5,890 bases of DNA, taken from GCA-2731375 sp964590195 (GTDB lineage Bacteria > Pseudomonadota > Alphaproteobacteria > GCA-2731375). Both the position numbers and the translations under genes were made by a program. This document shows positions 1-4,933 of this stretch, piece by piece. The notes beneath the pieces were generated by a model, which was given only the letters and a program-made list of their open reading frames with translations, did no database searches and had not been told where the DNA came from. The stretch lies in contig CAZPWJ010000165.1 of NCBI GenBank assembly GCA_964590195.1, positions 1 through 5,890 of the forward strand, written 5' to 3'. Each line of letters opens with the position of its first letter. Positions within the stretch are counted from its first letter, which is position 1.

Positions 1-995
1 GTGGTTTCGCTTTCCGGGCCGGCGACAAGCGGGATGATCTGGCTTTCACTGCAGGATACATCATAACCCCGTTCCAACAGACCGCTGCGCAGTTGTTCAC
101 TGAGGCCGGAAATTCGGGAACGGCGGCGCACTTCACCGCGCACCACACTCAGGGCTGCCCTGAAACGCGCGATTTCGTTTGCGAAGATAGCGGAGGAAAA
201 TATCGCCGGTGTCGATTCATAGCGGAAATATTCGACGAAGCGCGCCGGGCCGACGACGACACCGCCGCGTCCGACCATCGCTTTTGACAGACTGAAGACC
301 CGGAACGGCACCCGCTCGGTAAGGCCAAGATGGCTTACCAATCCCTCGCCCTGCATGCCGATGACGCCGATGGAATGAGACTCGTCGACAATCAGCATGC
401 ATCCGGTCTCGTCACAAACATCAAGGATGTCGTAGATGTGACAGAAGTCGCCGATTGTGCTGTAGATGGCTTCGACCGCGACAACGCCCGGTCCATGTTT
501 GGTGATCTGACGGCGTAGATGTTCGGCATCATTGTGGCGAAACGCAAAGGCCGGCGCATTGGCCACGGTGGCGCCTTGCCAGACCGAGGCATGCGCGAAC
601 ATATCGATATAGATCGGTGTATCCGGCCCCGCCGTGGCCTCAATCACGCCTTCGTTGGCGGTAAAACCGGATTGGCAAAGGACAGCGGCCTCTCCCCCCA
701 GCCACGCGGCGTAGTCATCTTCCAGAGAATTTTGCTGATCGAGATATTGCGCATATGCGCCGGACATGAAGATGTTTTCGCCATGCTGGGCCAGGACATC
801 AAGCTGTTGGCTGACAATCCTTGGGTCGTTACCGATGCCAAGATAGTCATTGCCGGAAAGCACGACATCCGATGCGGTTGTGGTTCGGCCATGAAGCACA
901 TTACCGTCAGCGACGCGATCAAAATAGGCATCAATTCGCCGCTGCAGTGAGGGCAGCACCGCCGCCGGTGGCCTCTTACTAATACGAAACGACAT
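1..995 (-). CDS. cqsA: CqsA/LqsA-type alpha-hydroxyketone autoinducer synthase (partial, C-terminus outside window)
   Basis: This is a PLP-dependent alpha-oxoamine synthase (class II aminotransferase fold). It is related to BioF and KBL, but closest to CqsA/LqsA, which condense an acyl-CoA with a small amino-acid-derived substrate to give alpha-hydroxyketone signals. The 331 visible residues start at the ATG at 995, just after an in-frame TAG at 1005-1007. A GGGTAGG Shine-Dalgarno-like site lies 8 bases upstream. CqsA-like blocks, in order: SGNDYLGIGNDP (47-58), LCQSGFTANEGV (106-117), IYIDMFAHASVWQGA (128-142), KHGPGVVAVEAIYSTIG (166-182), LIVDESHSIG (201-210), FSLSKAMVGRGG (234-245), PAIFSS (263-268) and SESQII (316-321). 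H135, D204, H207 and Schiff-base K238 match the cofactor and catalytic residues of the family. IYSTIG, FAHASVW and SESQII resemble Vibrio CqsA more than BioF. The family is about 390-400 residues long, so about 60-70 are missing at the window edge. The acyl-chain length of the product cannot be predicted. The gene is divergent from a membrane histidine kinase. Confidence 0.9.
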   Translation of the reverse strand, partial: MSFRISKRPPAAVLPSLQRRIDAYFDRVADGNVLHGRTTTASDVVLSGNDYLGIGNDPRIVSQQLDVLAQHGENIFMSGAYAQYLDQQNSLEDDYAAWLGGEAAVLCQSGFTANEGVIEATAGPDTPIYIDMFAHASVWQGATVANAPAFAFRHNDAEHLRRQITKHGPGVVAVEAIYSTIGDFCHIYDILDVCDETGCMLIVDESHSIGVIGMQGEGLVSHLGLTERVPFRVFSLSKAMVGRGGVVVGPARFVEYFRYESTPAIFSSAIFANEIARFRAALSVVRGEVRRRSRISGLSEQLRSGLLERGYDVSCSESQIIPLVAGPESET

Positions 996-1003
996 ACGCG
1001 AAA

Positions 1004-1010
1004 CCTACCC
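1004..1010 (-). promoter_or_regulatory. Shine-Dalgarno-like site of the cqsA-type gene
   Basis: Read on the minus strand, the site is GGGTAGG, ending 8 bases before the ATG at 995. It supports this start. No upstream extension is possible, because an in-frame TAG overlaps the site itself. Confidence 0.5.
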
Positions 1011-1013
1011 AAA

Positions 1014-1029
1014 TTACACGTGTTTGTAA
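1014..1029. promoter_or_regulatory. inverted repeat just upstream of the synthase gene, candidate operator
   Basis: TTACA and TGTAA are perfect 5-base arms around a 6-base spacer (TTACACGTGTTTGTAA). The 8-base palindrome ACACGTGT (1016-1023) lies inside. The site is 19-35 bases upstream of the synthase ATG, where a bound protein could block transcription or initiation. The arms are short and no known regulator consensus was recognised, so the operator role is inference. Confidence 0.3.
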
Positions 1030-1067
1030 GTAGCGATAATTCGATACAAGGACACGTTGATGTATGG

Positions 1068-1082
1068 TTAACGCAACGTTAA
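1068..1082. promoter_or_regulatory. palindrome TTAACG-CAA-CGTTAA, candidate regulator-binding site
   Basis: Two perfect 6-base arms flank a 3-base spacer. The 15-base symmetry is the size of a typical dimeric helix-turn-helix operator, and it lies about 75 bases upstream of the synthase start. It is AT-rich in an AT-rich stretch, so chance is possible. No regulator family was recognised from it. Confidence 0.35.
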
Positions 1083-1112
1083 TTAGCAGAAGAATAGGAT
1101 TGGAAAACTATT

Positions 1113-1175
1113 ATGGCAAGAAATAAAAAAATTACATTGTTACAAGAAGCCATCATTAAATGTACTACTTTTTGA
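1113..1175 (+). CDS. possible 20-residue small ORF (MARNKKITLLQEAIIKCTTF)
   Basis: An ATG at 1113 opens 20 sense codons and ends at the TGA at 1173-1175. GGA (1102-1104), within TGGAAA, lies 8 bases upstream and could act as a weak Shine-Dalgarno. The peptide is basic and partly amphipathic (KITLLQEAIIKC), and is not recognised. It sits in the AT-rich divergent gap, where short ORFs arise by chance, and the AT-rich codons simply match the local composition. It could be a leader peptide, a decayed gene fragment, or nothing. Confidence 0.15.
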   Translation: MARNKKITLLQEAIIKCTTF

Positions 1176-1210
1176 TTTATTGCTTAGGTTGTGCGTGAAG
1201 TAATAACGTA

Positions 1211-1239
1211 TTGATAGACAGACAAGCGAATATTTTTAT
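1211..1239 (+). promoter_or_regulatory. possible sigma-70-like promoter for the histidine kinase gene
   Basis: TTGATA (1211-1216, 5 of 6 to TTGACA) is followed after exactly 17 bases by TTTTAT (1234-1239, 4 of 6 to TATAAT). Transcription would start near 1246 and leave a 5' leader of about 113 bases. The inverted repeat at 1247-1259 would then cover the start of the transcript. In AT-rich DNA such matches are common, so this is only the best candidate I found. Confidence 0.3.
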
Positions 1240-1246
1240 TGAATAG

Positions 1247-1259
1247 TAGGCGGCGCCTA
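1247..1259. promoter_or_regulatory. GC-rich inverted repeat TAGGC-GGC-GCCTA, candidate operator
   Basis: Perfect 5-base arms with a 3-base spacer form a small GC-rich block inside otherwise AT-rich DNA. It lies 7 bases after the proposed -10 at 1234-1239, as expected for a repressor site at the transcription start. In RNA it would form only a short hairpin without a U-run, so it is not a terminator. Confidence 0.3.
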
Positions 1260-1358
1260 AAATCAACCATTGCGGGCTATGCTTGATGTTCATACTTTAT
1301 TAACCAATTGACGCAAGAATTGTCATTCAGATGACTCCGTCGCTGGCTGGGCCTGTAT

Positions 1359-3086
1359 ATGTCGCGTTACACTAGGACGATTAGGCGATTTCTTGACCTT
1401 CTGGATTGGTTCATTCCGGAAGAGCTGAGGGAGTCGGAGGAAGAGCACCGCCGGCTGCGGGCTTTTGTAATCAGTCATGTTTGCGGCCCACCTCTGGGAA
1501 CAGTGGTGGGGCTCTACCTGGTCATGCATCATCCGGGCATGGCCGCTTGGACCTTGCTAATTATCAATCTCGAATTTCTGATCTATCCGTTCCTGCTGCG
1601 TTATACCAAGGCCAAACGCGAAGTCGGTTTTTGCTCACTGCTGCATTTTGTTGTCCTGATATTCTTCTCCGCCTATCACTACGGCGGTCTTCATTCCACT
1701 GCCCTGTCGTGGACATTGACGGTGCCCATCGTGGCGATGTTTTTCGTTGACGGTATCTACCGCCTGCTCGGCTTGTTGAGTGTCGCCGTCGGATTCATGA
1801 TCCTGGGCGGCCTGCATCTCGCCGGCCATGCGTTCCCCAGTGTCTACGCGACCGGTGATATGGGATTGCTCAATTTAGTCTCGATCATCTGTGCCGGCAG
1901 TTATGTGACGGCGATGGCGGTCACCTACATAGGGCTCTATGAATTCTCCATCGCGCGGATCAGTTCGGCGAAGGAAGACGCTGAAGCCGCCAACCGGGCC
2001 AAGTCGGAATTTCTGGCCACCATGAGCCACGAATTGCGCACCCCGCTGAACGCAATTATCGGTTTCTCGCAAATAATCAATCAGCAGATGATGGGCCCGG
2101 TCAAGAATGAGAGCTACATCGAGTATAGCGGTGACATAGAAAAGAGCGGCCAGCATCTACTGCAAATTATCAATGATATCTTGGATATTACTAAGATCGA
2201 GGCGGGCAAGCTTGACATCGAAGCGCAAGAGATCTGTTGTAGGGATTTAATTACACAAGCCGTACAAATGCTATCTATTGAGATTGATGAAAAGCAATTA
2301 TCGTTAAAGTATCAATTAAAAGAGGAAAATGTTATAATTCAAGGCGATTATCAGTTGCTTCGGCAAGCAATGATCAATTTGCTTTCCAATGCGATCAAAT
2401 TCACCCATGAGGAAGGGGTAATTTCGATCTCCGTGGATGCTTCGGACAAAACATCAGTGGAAATCGCCGTAAACGACAACGGTATTGGCATTTCCAGCAG
2501 TGATATGGCCAGGATTATGGAACCCTTTGAACAGGTCGAGGCGTCGCTATCGCGCACCAACGGCGGCATCGGTTTAGGGCTACCGCTTAGCAGGAAGATG
2601 ATCGAAGCGCATGGCGGTACCTTGACGCTATCCAGCACCGCCAATGTGGGGACCAAGGCCGCCATCCGTCTGCCCTTGGTGGAGATCAGGCCGCATACGG
2701 CGACGACGGCCGAGGCGCCGGCTATGCCGGAGGACGAGATGTCCATGGCAAGGGCGGGCGAAAGGATCCGGATTATGCCTGCGCAAGAGACGGTTCAAGA
2801 GCCGCATCAACCGGTACCCGCGGTAATCGCAACCGACAATGAAATTCTGCGCTTGGCGGTAGAAATGCTGGAAGGCGATGCGGATTGGCCGGTTATCGAC
2901 ATTCCCGGCCGCTGCCTCAAGCATTGGAACGGGAAAGAGATAGCGATCGACCAGTCCGACCTGGCCGACCTGCTTGACCGCGGCTTGCTCGACAAGGGTG
3001 GTGGCTGGACTGATCGTGGCCGCCGCGAACTTAACCAGCATGCCGGCCAGGAGGAATCCAACGTTTTGTCGATGCAGGCAACGTAA
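1359..3086 (+). CDS. six-transmembrane sensor histidine kinase, candidate alpha-hydroxyketone receptor
   Basis: This 575-residue inner-membrane kinase has about six hydrophobic segments (roughly residues 35-56, 61-80, 91-107, 116-130, 133-156 and 169-193). A short helix around 198-216 leads to a HisKA domain with the H-box SHELRTP (phospho-acceptor H224). The HATPase_c domain has an N-box with N344 (NLLSNAIKFT), a G1 box DNGIGI (373-378), an F-box EPFEQ (388-392) and a G2 box GIGLGL (403-408), so it should be active. No periplasmic or PAS domain and no receiver domain is present, making it non-hybrid like LqsS and unlike Vibrio CqsS. The six-segment sensor recalls CqsS, but I see no clear residue-level match. 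A Pro-rich linker and an unrecognised C-terminal region follow from about 444. The ATG at 1359 is the only ATG before an in-frame TGA at 1332, and it lacks a good Shine-Dalgarno. The divergent synthase suggests it senses that enzyme's product. The kinase call is secure; the ligand is inferred. Confidence 0.93.
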   Translation: MSRYTRTIRRFLDLLDWFIPEELRESEEEHRRLRAFVISHVCGPPLGTVVGLYLVMHHPGMAAWTLLIINLEFLIYPFLLRYTKAKREVGFCSLLHFVVLIFFSAYHYGGLHSTALSWTLTVPIVAMFFVDGIYRLLGLLSVAVGFMILGGLHLAGHAFPSVYATGDMGLLNLVSIICAGSYVTAMAVTYIGLYEFSIARISSAKEDAEAANRAKSEFLATMSHELRTPLNAIIGFSQIINQQMMGPVKNESYIEYSGDIEKSGQHLLQIINDILDITKIEAGKLDIEAQEICCRDLITQAVQMLSIEIDEKQLSLKYQLKEENVIIQGDYQLLRQAMINLLSNAIKFTHEEGVISISVDASDKTSVEIAVNDNGIGISSSDMARIMEPFEQVEASLSRTNGGIGLGLPLSRKMIEAHGGTLTLSSTANVGTKAAIRLPLVEIRPHTATTAEAPAMPEDEMSMARAGERIRIMPAQETVQEPHQPVPAVIATDNEILRLAVEMLEGDADWPVIDIPGRCLKHWNGKEIAIDQSDLADLLDRGLLDKGGGWTDRGRRELNQHAGQEESNVLSMQAT

Positions 3087-3096
3087 AATTCGAGCC
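3087..3096 (+). repeat. 10-base direct repeat AATTCGAGCC, copy 1
   Basis: It begins directly after the kinase stop codon and recurs exactly at 3139-3148, 52 bases downstream. No function is evident. Two copies this close in a 169-base gap may be chance or a trace of a small duplication. Confidence 0.4.
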
Positions 3097-3138
3097 GGGG
3101 AGCCGGTCTTTCGGCCCTGAATACCACAGCTTCAAACC

Positions 3139-3148
3139 AATTCGAGCC
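3139..3148 (+). repeat. 10-base direct repeat AATTCGAGCC, copy 2
   Basis: This is an exact second copy of the sequence at 3087-3096. Flanking bases differ beyond the repeat. Confidence 0.4.
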
Positions 3149-3228
3149 ATGCCCCGGGAGCGCAATGCGGTGTCCCACGGAAGGCGCACGATCGTAGGGC
3201 AATGTTAACCATTTTCCCGCCTAATTGA

Positions 3229-3245
3229 CCTGATGAATATTCAGG
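3229..3245. promoter_or_regulatory. inverted repeat upstream of the HAD gene, candidate operator
   Basis: CCTGA and TCAGG are perfect 5-base arms around a 7-base AT-rich core, and the right arm runs into the AGGA Shine-Dalgarno (3243-3246). A 10-base palindrome, TGAATATTCA, sits off-centre inside. Its place at the head of the operon would allow repression of transcription or translation. No regulator consensus was recognised. Confidence 0.25.
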
Positions 3246-3246
3246 A
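3243..3246 (+). promoter_or_regulatory. Shine-Dalgarno AGGA for the HAD gene
   Basis: AGGA ends 9 bases before the ATG at 3256 and supports that start for the first gene of the operon. Confidence 0.6.
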
Positions 3247-3255
3247 CGGCACGGC

Positions 3256-3891
3256 ATGCGTATCGGTATCGATTTCGATAACACCATAGCAGGCTACGAC
3301 GCGCTATTCGCCGCTCTGGCGGAGGAGCGCGGCCTGTTCCAGTGCGCGCCAACGGCCAAGCGTGAGCTGCGGGATGCCCTGCGCCAGCGACCCGAGGGGG
3401 AGCTGACGTGGCGCCGGCTGCAGGCCGAGGCATACGGTGGCCGCATGGCCGGCGCGGAGCTGCTGGATGGCGTCGACCGTTTCATTCAATCCTGCCGCCA
3501 GGCCGGCGTTGCGGTGTCGATCGTTTCACACAAAACCCAGCTTGCGAATTTCGCTTCCGACGGCACCGATCTGCGGCGGGCCGCGACCGCGTGGATGGAA
3601 GAGCACGGCTTTTTCGATGCCATGGGTCTGCACATGAACCCCGATGATGTTTATTTCGAGGATACCCGCGCCGCCAAGGTGGCCCGCATCGCCGAGCTGA
3701 ATTGCGCCTGGTTCATCGATGATCTGGAGGAGGTGTTCGCGGAACCCGGTTTCCCCAAGACCGCCCGTGCGGTGCTCTATGACCCTCACGCCTCCGGCGC
3801 GGCGGCGCGGGACACGGATGGAGTTGAGGATTTGCTGCGTTGCCGTCATTGGGACGAAATTGGGGGATACGTTCTTGGCGCCCGGCATTAG
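3256..3891 (+). CDS. HAD-superfamily hydrolase (probable small-molecule phosphatase)
   Basis: This 211-residue cytoplasmic protein carries all four HAD motifs. Motif I is DFDNT (nucleophile D6, acid D8, T10), motif II is IVSHK with S91, motif III is probably K141 in TRAAKVARI, and motif IV is FIDD with D155/D156 for magnesium. The insert between motifs I and II (about 14-85) is mostly helical, like a small cap. HAD enzymes usually remove phosphate from sugars, nucleotides or other metabolites; the substrate here is not predictable. It is the first gene of the plus-strand operon. Its end overlaps the proposed start of the next gene, a phosphotransferase, by 17 bases. The pairing of a kinase and a phosphatase with split transketolase genes suggests successive steps on a carbohydrate intermediate. 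The superfamily call is firm; the specific reaction is unknown. Confidence 0.85.
   Translation: MRIGIDFDNTIAGYDALFAALAEERGLFQCAPTAKRELRDALRQRPEGELTWRRLQAEAYGGRMAGAELLDGVDRFIQSCRQAGVAVSIVSHKTQLANFASDGTDLRRAATAWMEEHGFFDAMGLHMNPDDVYFEDTRAAKVARIAELNCAWFIDDLEEVFAEPGFPKTARAVLYDPHASGAAARDTDGVEDLLRCRHWDEIGGYVLGARH
3862..3867 (+). promoter_or_regulatory. Shine-Dalgarno-like GGGGGA deciding a TTG start
   Basis: GGGGGA ends 7 bases before the TTG at 3875 and is the best ribosome site near the beginning of the conserved phosphotransferase sequence. It lies inside the end of the HAD gene, consistent with translational coupling. A TTG at 3860 is an alternative with a weaker upstream GGGA. Confidence 0.4.
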
Positions 3892-4933
3892 CAGCACAAT
3901 TGGCATCGATACGCCGGAGGCCGCCGAGGCCGCGGCCAGCGCACTGCTGGGCGATCCCGTGCGCCAGGTCAGCCGGCAGTTGGGCGGCGGCAACAACCGT
4001 TTGTACCGGGTCGAGGCATCGGACGGCCGCCACTATGCCCTGAAGACCTATATGAACCGCCCCGGTGACGAGCGGGACCGGTTGGGCGCCGAGTTTGGCG
4101 GTTTGGCATTCTTGCGGGCCCAGGGACTGGTCCGCCAGATACCCCGCGCCGTGGCCCGGGACAGCGAACGCCATTGCGCCTTGTTCGGCTGGGTTGAAGG
4201 CGATGCCGTTGGCCAACCGACGCCGCGCGATCTGTATGAAGCATTGTGCTTTGTCCTTGAACTATACCGTCTGGCGCACCGGCCGGAAGCGGCCGTGTTG
4301 CCGCTTGCTTCCGAAGCCTGTTTGTCCGGCGCCGAGGTGGCGCGGCAAATCGACCGCCGCCTGGATAGATTGTTGGCGATTGATGATCACCGCTTGCGGT
4401 CGTTCCTGATTGACGACTTCTCGGACGCCTACGAGCGCCATTGCGAAGCCGCGATGGACCATTACCAGGATCAAGGCATGGAGTTCGCCCAATCCATCGG
4501 GCGGGCGGAACTGACGCTGTCGCCGTCGGATTTTGGCTTCCACAATGCGATCCGCCGTACCGACGGCCGCCTGGTCTTTATCGATTTTGAATACTTCGGC
4601 TGGGACGATCCGGTGAAGCTTGTGGCCGATTTCCTGCTTCATCCAGGGATGGGTCTGGACAGGGAATTCCGCCGCCGTTTCCGCCGGGGGGCGACGGCGG
4701 TTTTTGGCGGCGATCATGATTTTGAGGCCCGGTTGCGGGCGCTGTTCCCCCTTTACGGCATGCGCTGGTGCCTGATCCTGCTGAACGAATTTCTGCCCGA
4801 ACGCTGGCAGCGCCGCGATTATGCCGGCGCCCATCAAGACCGGGACTACGCCCTGAATGCTCAACTGGCCAAGGCAACGGCCATGCTGCGTCAGATAGAT
4901 GACGCCAATATAGAGGTTTTTGAAGATGATTGA
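3875..4933 (+). CDS. APH/choline-kinase-family phosphotransferase
   Basis: About 352 residues from the proposed TTG start at 3875. The reading frame is open further upstream (ATG at 3719 and 3818), but that part lies wholly within the HAD gene and looks like out-of-frame sequence. The kinase fold is visible: a Gly-rich nucleotide loop QLGGGNNRLYRVE (35-47), a lysine in HYALKTY (K57), a catalytic loop LSPSDFGFHN (215-224) with D219 and N224, and a metal-binding D237 in FIDFEYFGWDDP. The usual HGD of the family is replaced by PSD, while Asp and Asn are kept, so activity is plausible. It probably phosphorylates a small hydroxylated metabolite, such as a sugar or alcohol, in the cytoplasm; antibiotic resistance is unlikely in this context. 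It overlaps the HAD gene by 17 bases and the transketolase gene by 8, implying one mRNA. The family is firm; the substrate is unknown and the start is uncertain. Confidence 0.82.
   Translation: MAPGISSTIGIDTPEAAEAAASALLGDPVRQVSRQLGGGNNRLYRVEASDGRHYALKTYMNRPGDERDRLGAEFGGLAFLRAQGLVRQIPRAVARDSERHCALFGWVEGDAVGQPTPRDLYEALCFVLELYRLAHRPEAAVLPLASEACLSGAEVARQIDRRLDRLLAIDDHRLRSFLIDDFSDAYERHCEAAMDHYQDQGMEFAQSIGRAELTLSPSDFGFHNAIRRTDGRLVFIDFEYFGWDDPVKLVADFLLHPGMGLDREFRRRFRRGATAVFGGDHDFEARLRALFPLYGMRWCLILLNEFLPERWQRRDYAGAHQDRDYALNAQLAKATAMLRQIDDANIEVFEDD
4912..4916 (+). promoter_or_regulatory. Shine-Dalgarno AGAGG deciding the transketolase start
   Basis: AGAGG lies 9 bases before the ATG at 4926 but only 3 bases before the in-frame TTG at 4920. 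It favours the ATG. Confidence 0.55.

Larger units (their letters stand above)
996..1358. other. AT-rich divergent intergenic region
   Basis: This 363-base gap lies between the divergent synthase and kinase genes and must hold both promoters. By hand count, 101 of 300 bases in 1021-1320 are G or C (about 34%). The coding DNA downstream is far richer: 44 of 60 bases in 5281-5340. The gap holds short inverted repeats at 1014-1029, 1068-1082 and 1247-1259, one plausible sigma-70-like promoter toward the kinase, and a possible 20-codon ORF. I saw no tRNA, no clear sigma-54 promoter and no terminator. The low GC could reflect a regulatory region bound by a nucleoid protein, or acquired DNA. Confidence 0.8.

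Noticed and set aside
519..950. Plus-strand open frame of 143 codons
   Set aside because: It lies wholly opposite the well-supported synthase gene, and its protein shows no recognisable motif.
644..1012. Minus-strand open frame starting at 1012
   Set aside because: It is in a different frame from the synthase. The frame from 995 gives the continuous PLP-enzyme motifs down to the window edge.
1124..1130. A-run (TAAAAAA) as a terminator tail
   Set aside because: No stable GC stem precedes it on either strand; it is part of general AT-richness.
1359..3086. Calling the kinase CqsS outright
   Set aside because: Only the count of membrane segments and the genomic position support it. The sensor residues do not visibly match CqsS, and there is no receiver domain.
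3102..3115. Hairpin GCCG-N6-CGGC after the kinase stop, as a terminator
   Set aside because: The stem is only 4 base pairs and there is no following T-run, so intrinsic termination is not supported.
3087..3148. AATTCGAGCC direct repeats as attachment sites or target-site duplication
   Set aside because: Only 42 bases lie between the copies, with no mobile gene or terminal repeats, so a mobile-element origin is not supported.
2807..3202. Minus-strand open frame across the kinase end and the 3087-3255 gap
   Set aside because: Its protein is low-complexity, Arg/Ser/Pro-rich and motif-free, and most of it is antisense to the kinase.
3719..3874. N-terminal extension of the phosphotransferase to the ATG at 3719 or 3818
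   Set aside because: The added sequence is Arg/Pro/Cys-rich, overlaps the conserved end of the HAD gene in another frame, and shows no family features.
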